Assembly: GCF_011764485.1 (NCBI RefSeq)
Contig: NZ_AP022848.1
Span: 1,826,001-1,890,000 of the forward strand
Length of the DNA: 64,000 nucleotides
Direction of reading: 5' to 3'
Source of the DNA: Bosea sp. ANAM02
Lineage (GTDB): Bacteria; Pseudomonadota; Alphaproteobacteria; Rhizobiales; Beijerinckiaceae
Both the position numbers and the translations under genes were made by a program. Positions 50,565 through 58,688 of this stretch are shown here, piece after piece. The notes beneath the pieces were generated by a model that saw nothing but the letters and a program-made list of their open reading frames with translations, made no database searches and was not told the DNA's origin. The first letter of the stretch is position 1. Each line of letters opens with the position of its first letter.

Positions 50565-51386
50565 TCAGAACTGCGGCATCGCCGGCAGCTTCGGCAGCGG
50601 GATGCCGAACCATTTCTGGTTGATCTTGGAGAGCTCGCCGTCGGCCTCGATCCCGGCGATGAACTTGTTGGCGAACTCGGCCAGCGCCGTGTCGGCTTTG
50701 CGGAAGGCCATGCCGTTGGCCTGCTCGCGCAGCGTGAGCTTCGGCTCGATATTGAGCTGCGGGTAGTCCTTGTTGAGCTGGGCGAGGATGGTGTTGCTCG
50801 CGCCCATCGCCTGGACCTGGCCCGAGATCAGGGCCTGCAGGGCGGTGGCGTCGTCATCGAAGCGCTTGAGCGGCGTGCCCTGCGGCGCGATCGCGCTGAT
50901 CGCCGTGTCCTGGGTCGAGGCGCGCGCGACGCTGATCGTCACCGGCTTCAGATCTTCCGCCGTCTTGATGTTCACGCTCTTGGGAGCGAGGACGTAGATC
51001 GTCAGCGTGCTGTAGGGATTGGAGAACAGCACCTGCTTCGAGCGCTCGGCGGTGATGCCGAAGGTCGCGATCAGCACGTCGACCTTGTTGGTCAGAAGGT
51101 AGGGGATGCGGTTCGGGCCGGTGACCGGGACCAGCTCGAGCTTGACGCCGAGCGCCTTGGCCATCAGGGCGGCCACGTCCGCATCGTAACCCGCCGGCTG
51201 CTGCTGGGCGTCGGTGCCGCCGAAGGGCGGGTAGTCGGTCAGAACGCCGACCATCAGCTTGCCACGGGCCTTGATCTCGTCGGGCGTCGCGGCCTGGGCA
51301 GGCGCCGCGCCAAGCGAGGCGGCGGCGAGGCCGGCGAAGACGAGCGTGCCGAGGCCGCGGCGGCAGATCGATTTAAACAGTGACAT
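50565..51386 (-). CDS. Polar amino-acid ABC importer periplasmic binding protein
   Basis: A 273-residue family-3 solute-binding protein with a signal peptide (LGTLVFAGLAAASLGAAPAQ, cleavage after AQA). The mature part begins ATPDEIKARGKLMVGVLTDY and includes the signature PAGYDADVAALMAKALGVKL. It binds an amino acid or opine-like compound. It is downstream of the two permeases and upstream of the broken ATPase gene, in the standard order. Confidence 0.9.
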   Translation of the reverse strand: MSLFKSICRRGLGTLVFAGLAAASLGAAPAQAATPDEIKARGKLMVGVLTDYPPFGGTDAQQQPAGYDADVAALMAKALGVKLELVPVTGPNRIPYLLTNKVDVLIATFGITAERSKQVLFSNPYSTLTIYVLAPKSVNIKTAEDLKPVTISVARASTQDTAISAIAPQGTPLKRFDDDATALQALISGQVQAMGASNTILAQLNKDYPQLNIEPKLTLREQANGMAFRKADTALAEFANKFIAGIEADGELSKINQKWFGIPLPKLPAMPQF

Positions 51387-51478
51387 GGGTCGTTCTCCTC
51401 TGGGGTGGTCTTGGTGTTGCGCAACCGCGTTCCAGGCAGGTTCTTCGCAAAAGTGGCTTCCACCTTTGCTGAACATGT

Positions 51479-52129
51479 CTAGCGCGCGGCGACGAGGAGC
51501 TTCTGCTCCATTCTTTTGCTGTAGGCCGAGAGCGGCCGACAGATGACGTAGTAGACCAGCGCGACAAGCGCGAAGATCGTGAAGGGCCGGAAGGTGGCGT
51601 TGTTGATGATCTGGGCTGCCCGCGTCAGTTCGACGAAGCCGATGATCGAGGCGAGCGAGGTGCCCTTGATCAATTGCACGAGGAAGCCGATCGTCGGCGG
51701 GATCGCGATGCGGATCGCCTGCGGGGCGATGATCAGCACCATTTTCGGGGCATAACGAAGGCCGAGCGACGTCGCGGCTTCCCATTGCCCGCGCGGAACG
51801 ACCTCGATGGCTCCGCGCCAGATCTCGCCGAGGAAGGCGCTGGCATGCAGCGAGAGACCCAGCGCGGCGGCCGTCCAGGGGTCGACCGACCAGCCGAACA
51901 GTCCCGGTACGAAGAAGGCGAGGAAGAGCTGCATCAGCAGCGGCGTGCCCTGGAAAACCTTGATGTAACCGGCCGAGGCGACCCTGAGCCACTTGTATTC
52001 GCCGGTGCGGGCGAGCGCGACCAGCGCGCCGCCGAGCGCGCCGCCGAGAAAGGCGACGAGCGAGAGCAGCAGCGTCCAGCGCACCGCCATGATGATGTAG
52101 AGAAGGTCGGATGATCCGAGTATGCGCAT
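51479..52129 (-). CDS. Polar amino-acid ABC importer permease (HisM/GlnP family)
   Basis: A 216-residue permease with about five helices. The docking loop is LGEIWRGAIEVVPRGQWEAA followed by TSLGLRYAPKM, the usual form in HisM/GlnP proteins, and GTSLASIIGFVELTRAAQII is a further landmark. It follows its sister permease by 9 bp. Confidence 0.9.
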   Translation of the reverse strand: MRILGSSDLLYIIMAVRWTLLLSLVAFLGGALGGALVALARTGEYKWLRVASAGYIKVFQGTPLLMQLFLAFFVPGLFGWSVDPWTAAALGLSLHASAFLGEIWRGAIEVVPRGQWEAATSLGLRYAPKMVLIIAPQAIRIAIPPTIGFLVQLIKGTSLASIIGFVELTRAAQIINNATFRPFTIFALVALVYYVICRPLSAYSKRMEQKLLVAAR

Positions 52130-52138
52130 CGTCTCACC

Positions 52139-52807
52139 TCACCGTGTCGGCTTGCGCAGGAAGCTGCGCTCTATCGCGGCGAAGACCGTCCAGAAGAAGA
52201 CGGAGAGGCCGAGATACATGCAGGTCACGACGAAATAGACCTCGAAGCTGCGGAAGGTGCGCGACTGGATGTCGCCGGCCACCGCCGTCAGCTCGCTCGC
52301 CGCGATCGCCGAGCAGACGCTGGTGTTCAGCATCAGCAGGATGAACTGGCTGGTCAGCGAGGGGTAGATCGCCTGGATCGCCGGCTTCAGGATGATGTAG
52401 CGGAAGATCTGGAGCGGGCGCATGCCGAGCGACTTGCCGGCCTCGATCTGCCCCTTCTGGATGCTCTCGATCCCGGCGCGGATGATCTCGATGCCGTAGG
52501 CGCCGACATTCACGACGAGGGCGAGCAGGGCCGCCGTGTTCGAACTCATCTTCAGGCCGAGCGAGGGCAGCCCGAAATAGATCATGAAGATCTGGATCAG
52601 GAAGGGCGTGTTGCGGATCAGCTCGATATATTCGTCGATGATCCAGACCAGCCATTTCGGGCCCGAGGTCTTGCCGAGCGCACCGGCGACCGAGACCACC
52701 ATGCCGATCGCCATCGCCAGCGCCGAGAGCACGAGCGAGTTGACCAGCCCCTGCAGCAGCTCCGGCCATGCCGCGAAGACGTCGGCGAAATCGAATTCAT
52801 AGCTCAT
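52139..52807 (-). CDS. Polar amino-acid ABC importer permease (HisQ/GlnP family)
   Basis: A 222-residue permease. FADVFAAWPELLQGLVNSLV opens the first helix, YIELIRNTPFLIQIFMIYFG is characteristic of this family, and the docking loop is GIEIIRAGIESIQKGQIEAG followed by KSLGM. It is the first gene of the importer. The 103 bp upstream (52808-52910) hold its promoter but no clear motif was found. Confidence 0.9.
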   Translation of the reverse strand: MSYEFDFADVFAAWPELLQGLVNSLVLSALAMAIGMVVSVAGALGKTSGPKWLVWIIDEYIELIRNTPFLIQIFMIYFGLPSLGLKMSSNTAALLALVVNVGAYGIEIIRAGIESIQKGQIEAGKSLGMRPLQIFRYIILKPAIQAIYPSLTSQFILLMLNTSVCSAIAASELTAVAGDIQSRTFRSFEVYFVVTCMYLGLSVFFWTVFAAIERSFLRKPTR

Positions 52808-52910
52808 CCGGACAGGCCCCTCCGGGGCTTCCGCTGCACGACAGTCTTCATCGATCCTGTCCTCCGTGAGTATCGGGCCGGCTTGTCACCGGCTTCTCGG
52901 TCTTATCTTG

Positions 52911-53672
52911 CTACAGGCGTGGAATCAGCAAGCCGCCATCCACGTTGATCACTGTCCCCGTCGCATAGGCGAATTGCCCGCTGGTCAGAGCGGCCACTGC
53001 GGCGGCGACGTCTTCGCCTTCGCCCCAGCGTCCCGCCGGGATCAGCCCGTCGGCGATCCGTGCGTCATATCTGGCCGCGACCTTCGCGGTCATGTCGGTG
53101 CGGATCACGCCCGGCCGGACCTCGAAGACCGGGATGCCCTCGGGCGCGAGCCTCACCGCGAGCGCCTTCGCCCACATCGAGAGGCCGAGCTTGGAGACGC
53201 AATATTGCGCCCGGTCGATCGAGACGAGCTCTGTCGAGGCCGAGGTGATGAAGACGATCGCCGGCCGCTCCGGCCGCTCCGCCAGCATCGCTCTGGCGAC
53301 CTCCTGACTCAGGAAGGCGGCGCCGCGCAGGTTGACGTCCATCACGCGGTCGAAACTCTCCTCCGTGATCTCCAGCATGTCGCCGCGCACCGGCGCGCCG
53401 ATGCCGGCATTGGAGACGAAGAGATCGAGCCGGCCGAAAGCCGCCTTCACATCGGCGACGAGGCCGGGATGGCTCGCGACCGCCGCGACATCGTGCCTGA
53501 AGAACCGGGCTTGGGCCCCCGCCGCTTCGAACAGTTTCGCAGATTCGGCAACGGCCTCGTCCTCGGCGATGTCGGTGAAGGCGATGTCGTGGCCGGCCTT
53601 GGCCAGCGCCACGCCGATTGCGCGGCCGATACCGCGCCTGGCGCCGGTGACGAGGGCGACGGGACGCGTCAT
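52911..53672 (-). CDS. SDR-family 3-oxoacyl reductase/dehydrogenase
   Basis: A 253-residue SDR. MTRPVALVTGARRGIGRAIG is the cofactor loop (TGxxxGIG), LFVSNAGIGAP the NAG motif and AQYCVSKLGLSMWAKALAVR the catalytic Tyr-x3-Lys, ending GTVINVDGGLLIPRL. It lies 1 bp past the enoyl-CoA hydratase gene, so it probably oxidises the 3-hydroxyacyl product of that enzyme. Confidence 0.87.
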   Translation of the reverse strand: MTRPVALVTGARRGIGRAIGVALAKAGHDIAFTDIAEDEAVAESAKLFEAAGAQARFFRHDVAAVASHPGLVADVKAAFGRLDLFVSNAGIGAPVRGDMLEITEESFDRVMDVNLRGAAFLSQEVARAMLAERPERPAIVFITSASTELVSIDRAQYCVSKLGLSMWAKALAVRLAPEGIPVFEVRPGVIRTDMTAKVAARYDARIADGLIPAGRWGEGEDVAAAVAALTSGQFAYATGTVINVDGGLLIPRL

Positions 53673-53673
53673 C

Positions 53674-54447
53674 TCACTCGCCCCGGTAAAGCGGCGTGCG
53701 CTTTTCCCGGAAGGCGGAGACGCCTTCCTTCACGTCCTCGGTATAGGAAACGAGCGAACTCGCCAGCGTCTCCATGATCGCGCCGCTATCCTCGTCCTCG
53801 GCGGCATTGATGAGCTGCTTGACGATGAGGTTCGCCACCGGTCCGCGCTGGCTAATGCGCTCGGCCATGGCTTGCGCCGCGGCGAGCGCGCCGCCCTTCT
53901 CGACGACCTGATCGACGATCCCGAGCGAAAGTGCGGTCTCGGCCGTGACGATCTCGCCGGTCAGCGCGAGGCGGCGTGCGACCTGCCCGCCGAGACGCTT
54001 CACGAGACGCTGCGTGCCCGACCAGCCTGGGATCATGCCGAGCCCGGTCTCGGGCAGGCCGATTTTGGCCTGGGCCTCGCAGATGCGGATATCGGCGGTG
54101 ACGGCGAGCTCGAGCCCGCCGCCGAGCGCATGGCCGTTCATCGCCGCGATGACCGGCGGCTTCATCCGCGCCAGCTTGTCGAAGACGCGGTGGCCGGAAC
54201 GGACCCAGCCCTGGCCCATCTCAAGCGGCGAGAGCCCGCCCCAGGCGACGATGTCGCCGCCGGCGCAGAAGGCCTTGCCCTCTCCGGTCAGGATGACAGC
54301 GCGCACCGAACGGTCGGCATCGATCGCCTCGGCAAAGCGGCCGAGCAGGCCGACCATGACGTCGTCGAGCGCATTGAGCTTTTCCGGCCGGGCGAGCGTG
54401 ATCGTCGCGATGCCGGCGGCAATGTCGAGGCGGACCGGGTCGCTCAT
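53674..54447 (-). CDS. Enoyl-CoA hydratase/isomerase family protein
   Basis: A 257-residue crotonase-fold enzyme. ARPEKLNALDDVMVGLLGRF and GKAFCAGGDIVAWGG supply the oxyanion-hole region, and PPVIAAMNGHALGGGLELAV is the second one; ETGLGMIPGWSGTQRLVKRL includes the catalytic Glu area. It hydrates an enoyl-CoA. Its ATG overlaps the CoA-transferase stop by 4 bp. Confidence 0.88.
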   Translation of the reverse strand: MSDPVRLDIAAGIATITLARPEKLNALDDVMVGLLGRFAEAIDADRSVRAVILTGEGKAFCAGGDIVAWGGLSPLEMGQGWVRSGHRVFDKLARMKPPVIAAMNGHALGGGLELAVTADIRICEAQAKIGLPETGLGMIPGWSGTQRLVKRLGGQVARRLALTGEIVTAETALSLGIVDQVVEKGGALAAAQAMAERISQRGPVANLIVKQLINAAEDEDSGAIMETLASSLVSYTEDVKEGVSAFREKRTPLYRGE

Positions 54448-56036
54448 GCCGCCCTCGCGGGGAGTTCGAGCCCCATGAGGGCCTCATCGAAGAGCGCCGC
54501 GTCCATCGGCTTCGGCGGCTTCGGCACCAGCAGCGGGAACTCGCTCTGGGCGAGGATGTCGCGCTCCAGATCGACGCCCGGCGCGATCTCGGTGACGACG
54601 ATGCCGTCCGGCGTCAGCTTCATCACGCAGCGCTCGGTGACATAGGTGATGTCCTGGCCCTGCGCGATGGCGCGGGGGCCGGAGAAGGAGATGTGCTCGA
54701 CCGCCTCGACCAGCTTCTTCACCTTGCCTTCCTTCTCGATGACGAGCTTGCCGTCCGCGATCGCGAGCTTGGCGGCGGCGCTGAAATAGCCGGAAAAGAC
54801 GATGCGCCTGGCGCGCGCGGTGATGTCGATGAAGCCGCCGGCGCCGGCGGTGACATGCGGACGCACGCCGAGCTTCGAGACGTTGACGCAGCCTTGCCGG
54901 TCGATCTGCAGGAAGGAGAGCAGCGATAGGTCGAAGCCCGCTCCCTGGAAGTAGGTGAACTGGTAGGGGGAGGGGACGATGGCCTCGGCATTGGAGGCGC
55001 AGCCAAACTGGAATTCGAGCAGCGGCACGCCGCCGACGGCGCCCTGCTCGATCACCCAGGTCACGGCGCCGTGCCGACCTTCCTCGATCAGGATACGCGG
55101 GACATTGGCGGAGATGCCGAAGCCGATATTGACGGCGTCACCATGGCGCAATTCCTGCGCGACGCGCCGGGCGATGACCTTGGCGACGTCGAAGGCAGGG
55201 GTTTCGAAGCTCGACAGGGGCCGGCGCACCTCGCCGGAGATGGCGGGGTCGTAGACGGTCTGCGTCGTCTGCATCTGGTCGGGCGCGACCACGATGGCGT
55301 CGACGAGGATACCCGGCACGAAGACGGATTGCGTGTCGAGGCTGCCGGCCTCGACCACGCGCTTCACCTGCGCGATGACGACGCCGCCATTGTTGCGGAC
55401 CGCGAGCGCCTGATCCAGGGGGCCGAGCAGGCCGCCCTCATGCTCGTAGGAGAGGTTGCCGCGCTCGTCCGCCGTGGTGGCGCGGATGATCGCGACCTGC
55501 GGCACGATGCTCCGGAAATAGAGCCAGTCCTCGCCGTCGAACTCGACGCGGCTGACGATGGGCGCGGCCGCGGCGCGCGCATTCATGGCGCAGCCCTGGT
55601 GCTTAGGGTCGACGAAGGTGTCCATGCCGATCTTGGTCAGCACGCCCGGCCGCTTGGCGGCGGCCTCGCGATGCATGTCGAACAGGATGCCGCTCGGGAT
55701 GTTGTAGGCCGGGATCTCGTCGCCCGTGACCATCTTCCAGATCGCGGGCGGCTCGGCCGAGGAGGGGCCGGACGGGTAGGAGCCGCCCATGATCCGCGCC
55801 AGCAGGCCGGGTTTGGCGATATGGTCGACGCCCTTGACGCCCCACATGTCGCCGGCCGCGATCGGATGCAGCGTCGTCAGGTTGCGCGGATGGCCGGAGG
55901 CGTCGAATCGCCGGCCGATTGCCGCGAGGACGGCATCCGGGCAGCCGAGGCCGGAGGAGGAGGAGACCGTGACGATCGCCTCGTCCGGGATCAGGGCGGC
56001 GGCTTCGTCGGCTGAAAGAATGCGGGGGAAGGCCAT
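54444..56036 (-). CDS. Acyl-CoA:acetate / 3-oxoacid CoA-transferase, fused subunits (YdiF/Pct type)
   Basis: A 530-residue single-chain CoA-transferase carrying both alpha- and beta-like halves. VTVSSSSGLGCPDAVLAAIG opens the first half, and the catalytic Glu is in VTWVIEQGAVGGVPLLEFQF near residue 330, the EXG-x-GG pattern of YdiF. It moves CoA from acetyl-CoA or another donor to a carboxylic acid, the activating step before the hydratase and dehydrogenase encoded behind it. LacI control is suggested by the regulator 24 bp upstream on the same strand. Confidence 0.9.
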   Translation of the reverse strand: MAFPRILSADEAAALIPDEAIVTVSSSSGLGCPDAVLAAIGRRFDASGHPRNLTTLHPIAAGDMWGVKGVDHIAKPGLLARIMGGSYPSGPSSAEPPAIWKMVTGDEIPAYNIPSGILFDMHREAAAKRPGVLTKIGMDTFVDPKHQGCAMNARAAAAPIVSRVEFDGEDWLYFRSIVPQVAIIRATTADERGNLSYEHEGGLLGPLDQALAVRNNGGVVIAQVKRVVEAGSLDTQSVFVPGILVDAIVVAPDQMQTTQTVYDPAISGEVRRPLSSFETPAFDVAKVIARRVAQELRHGDAVNIGFGISANVPRILIEEGRHGAVTWVIEQGAVGGVPLLEFQFGCASNAEAIVPSPYQFTYFQGAGFDLSLLSFLQIDRQGCVNVSKLGVRPHVTAGAGGFIDITARARRIVFSGYFSAAAKLAIADGKLVIEKEGKVKKLVEAVEHISFSGPRAIAQGQDITYVTERCVMKLTPDGIVVTEIAPGVDLERDILAQSEFPLLVPKPPKPMDAALFDEALMGLELPARAA

Positions 56037-56060
56037 GATCTCTTGTCTCTTCGGGAGGAT

Positions 56061-57113
56061 TCAGCCGGCGGCGGCGAGCGCGCGCTGATAGGCGCCGCAG
56101 GATTCGCGGATGACGAGATGGGCGGGGCCGATGAAGCTCTCGGGCTCCGCTGAGGGATCGGCGATCTGCTTCAGCAGGAGGGCCGCGGCACGCTCGCCCA
56201 GACCGACCGGATCGACCGCGACGGTGGTCAGGGCCGGCGAGACATGGCGCGCCTCGCTGGTGTCGTCGAAGCCGACGATCGCGATGTCGCGCCCGACGAC
56301 GAGGCCATGGCGGGCCGCAGCCAGCATCGCGCCGATGGCGGTGACGTCGTTGTAGCAGACGACGGCCGTAGGCCGGTCGGCGAGCGAGAGCACCGCGCTC
56401 ATCGCGCTGAAACCACCGTCGCGCGTCGGCATGCTCTCGAGATTGAGCGCGGGGTCGACGCTGCGGCCGGACGCTCCCATCGCCGAGAGGAAGCCGCCAT
56501 GGCGCTCCTGCCGGACGACCATCGAATGCATGCCGCCGAGAAAGGCGATGCGCTCATGGCCGAGATTGATGAGATGGCGGGTGACGCGGCTGGCGCCGAG
56601 GAGGTTCTCGGGAACGACGATGCTGGTATCGGCCCCGGGCAAGCGGCGGATCGCCACGAGCAATGCGGTGCCGGCGGCCTTGATCCAGTCGAGATGCTCG
56701 GGCCGGGTATCCAGGGCCGGGCAAAGGATGATGCCGCCGGCGCCGTGCTCGCGCATCATCCGCATCACCTGCTCCTGCCGCACCACGCTCTCGGCGGTGT
56801 TGGCCATGAAGGCGACATAGCCGGCCATCTGCAGCACCTTCTCAACGCCGATGGCGAACTCGGCGAAGAACGGGTTGGAGAGGTCGTTGAGGACGAGGCC
56901 GACGATGCGGGACTGCGCGTTACGCAGGTTGGCGGCGCCGCGGTTATAGACATAGCCGAGCCGGTCCATAGTCTGCAGGACGTGCTGGCGGGTCTCGGGC
57001 TTCACCGCGCCGCGGCCGGTGAGGACGAGCGAGACCGTCGATTTCGAGACGCCGGCGGCATCCGCGATCTCGATGATCGTCACCTTTCCCTTGCTGCCTT
57101 GCGGCTGCGGCAT
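56061..57113 (-). CDS. LacI-family transcriptional regulator
   Basis: A 350-residue repressor. The DNA-binding part is VTIIEIADAAGVSKSTVSLV then LTGRGAVKPETRQHVLQTMD with the hinge helix, and the effector domain begins SRIVGLVLNDLSNPFFAEFA. The start at 57113 has AGGGA at a suitable distance; an ATG at 57134 is in frame. The gap to the divergent DUF993 gene holds three short palindromes. It probably represses both sides. The effector is unknown. Confidence 0.88.
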   Translation of the reverse strand: MPQPQGSKGKVTIIEIADAAGVSKSTVSLVLTGRGAVKPETRQHVLQTMDRLGYVYNRGAANLRNAQSRIVGLVLNDLSNPFFAEFAIGVEKVLQMAGYVAFMANTAESVVRQEQVMRMMREHGAGGIILCPALDTRPEHLDWIKAAGTALLVAIRRLPGADTSIVVPENLLGASRVTRHLINLGHERIAFLGGMHSMVVRQERHGGFLSAMGASGRSVDPALNLESMPTRDGGFSAMSAVLSLADRPTAVVCYNDVTAIGAMLAAARHGLVVGRDIAIVGFDDTSEARHVSPALTTVAVDPVGLGERAAALLLKQIADPSAEPESFIGPAHLVIRESCGAYQRALAAAG

Positions 57114-57150
57114 GGTTTCGTCCCTGATGCGCATGGCGCTGTTCTTTTCT

Positions 57151-57162
57151 TGGAACGTTCCA
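57151..57162. promoter_or_regulatory. LacI-type operator 1
   Basis: TGGAACGTTCCA, a perfect 12-bp palindrome with the CG centre of LacI operators, 37 bp before the regulator start. The same core is at 57245-57260. Confidence 0.62.
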
Positions 57163-57229
57163 TTATCAGCAGATGAAGCGGCGTGCAATATCTCTCTTTA
57201 AAAGCATTTCGGCCCTCTGTATAAGGCTG

Positions 57230-57241
57230 GAAACGCGTTTC
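57230..57241. promoter_or_regulatory. LacI-type palindrome 2 (variant)
   Basis: GAAACGCGTTTC, a perfect palindrome with the typical central CG, only 3 bp from the third site. It differs in sequence from the other two, so it may bind the same protein weakly or a second one. Confidence 0.45.
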
Positions 57242-57244
57242 GTA

Positions 57245-57260
57245 ATTGGAACGTTCCAAT
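57245..57260. promoter_or_regulatory. LacI-type operator 3
   Basis: ATTGGAACGTTCCAAT, a perfect 16-bp palindrome containing the 12-bp core of operator 1. It ends 19 bp before the DUF993 ATG, a position suited to block that promoter. Confidence 0.7.
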
Positions 57261-57279
57261 AAAATTGTCGGAGGAAGCG

Positions 57280-58443
57280 ATGGTCGAGATCAGTCTGCCC
57301 CGCATGGACGGTACTAGCGAGCGTTACAGGCTGGCGGCGCCTTCGCCTTTCCCGCAGACGGCCAAGGCCAACGGCATCCGCACCGTCTACGCCGCCGCCC
57401 ATGTCGTCGCCGACCCGCTGAAGCTGGTCGATCCCTGGCGCGAGCCGGCCGTCGACTGGGACGCGACGCTGGCCTTCCGTCATCACCTCTGGGGTCTCGG
57501 CTTCAAGATCGCCGAGGCGATGGACACCTCCCAGCGCGGGATGGGGCTGGACTGGCCGAATGCAGCCGATCTGATCACCCGTGTGCTGGCCGAGGCCAGG
57601 GCGACGCCGGGTGCCGATCTCGCCTGCGGCGCAGGCACCGACCAGCTCGACCCCAGCACCGCCCGCAGCCTCGACGACGTGATCCGTGCCTATGAGGAGC
57701 AGATCGGCCATATCGAGGCGCATGGCGGCAGGATCATCCTGATGGCGAGCCGCGCGCTCTGTCGCGTCGCGAAGGGGCCCGACGACTATCTCGCCGTCTA
57801 CAGCCGCCTGATCCGCCAATGTCGCGGCAAGGTGATCCTGCACTGGCTCGGCGAGATGTTCGATCCGGCGCTGGCCGGCTACTGGGGCAGCCGCGATTTC
57901 GAGCCGGCGATGGAGACGGTGCTCACCCTGATCCGCGAGCACGCCTACAAGATCGACGGCATCAAGATCTCCCTGCTCGATGCGGGCAAGGAGATCATGA
58001 TGCGCCGCCGCCTGCCGGCGGGCGTCGTCATGTATACCGGCGACGATTTCAATTACGCCGAGCTGATCGGCGGCGACGAACAGGGCTTCTCGCACGGCCT
58101 GCTCGGCATCTTCGATCCGATCGCGCCCGCCGCCGCTGCGGCTTTCGCCAGGCTGGAGGCGGGCGACCGCGCCGGCTTCCATGCGATCCTCGACCCGACG
58201 GTGGCGCTCTCGCGCCGGCTCTTCGAGGCGCCGACGCAGCATTACAAGTGCGGCGTCGTCTTCCTCGCCTGGCTCAACGGCTTCCAGAGCCATTTCCGGA
58301 TGGTCGGTGGCGCCGAGTCGGCGCGCGGAATCCTGCACTACGCCGATCTCTTCCGCTTGGCCGATCGGTCGGGGCTGCTGGCGGATCCCGAACTGGCCGC
58401 TCGCCGGATGACGCATCTCTGCGCCCTCAACGGCGTCGCGTGA
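57280..58443 (+). CDS. DUF993 (dihydrodipicolinate-synthase-like barrel) family protein
   Basis: A 387-residue protein with the DUF993 landmarks HHLWGLGFKIAEAMDTSQRG, VILHWLGEMFDPALAGYWGS and DGIKISLLDAGKEIMMRRRL, where the Lys of IKISLLD sits like the Schiff-base Lys of class I aldolases. The ATG at 57280 has GGAGG at 57270-57274. The function is unknown; the family accompanies LacI- or sugar-related genes, and an aldolase-type cleavage or dehydration of a keto-acid is plausible. Divergent from the LacI gene. Confidence 0.82.
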   Translation: MVEISLPRMDGTSERYRLAAPSPFPQTAKANGIRTVYAAAHVVADPLKLVDPWREPAVDWDATLAFRHHLWGLGFKIAEAMDTSQRGMGLDWPNAADLITRVLAEARATPGADLACGAGTDQLDPSTARSLDDVIRAYEEQIGHIEAHGGRIILMASRALCRVAKGPDDYLAVYSRLIRQCRGKVILHWLGEMFDPALAGYWGSRDFEPAMETVLTLIREHAYKIDGIKISLLDAGKEIMMRRRLPAGVVMYTGDDFNYAELIGGDEQGFSHGLLGIFDPIAPAAAAAFARLEAGDRAGFHAILDPTVALSRRLFEAPTQHYKCGVVFLAWLNGFQSHFRMVGGAESARGILHYADLFRLADRSGLLADPELAARRMTHLCALNGVA

Positions 58444-58470
58444 GGAGCGCCGGATTTCAACGAAGCACCG

Positions 58471-58512
58471 CCGTCATTCCGGGACAGGCCGAAGGCCTGG
58501 GCCCGGAATCCA
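58471..58512. repeat. Short palindromic repeat related to family B
   Basis: CCGTCATTCCGGG at the left and CCCGGAATCCATG at the right enclose GGCCGAAGGCC. It shares the ATTCCGGG/CCCGGAAT logic of family B but is shorter. Confidence 0.55.
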
Positions 58513-58528
58513 TGAACACGAGCTTCCC

Positions 58529-58620
58529 GTCATGGTCGGGCTTGTCCCGACCATCCACGTCTTCATCGATGCGATGCGGTGTTCAAGACGTGGATGCTCG
58601 CCACAAGGGCGAGCATGACG
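58529..58620. repeat. Palindromic intergenic repeat, family D (copy 2)
   Basis: Inverted copy of the element at 12097-12187: GTCATGGTCGGGCTTGTCCC at the left and GCTCGCCACAAGGGCGAGC at the right. Most of the gap 58444-58688 is this and the preceding repeat. Confidence 0.78.
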
Positions 58621-58688
58621 ACTGGAATGACGACGGGGTTCCGCGGCTGACAATGCCGATCGTCAGATGACTTGAGAGGAAGCGAACC

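Noticed and set aside
50053..50613. A minus-strand frame covering the 5' part of the amino-acid ATPase gene as a separate gene
   Set aside because: It is in the wrong frame, Arg/Pro-rich, and overlaps the true ATPase sequence; the real frame is interrupted by the TAA at 50417-50415.
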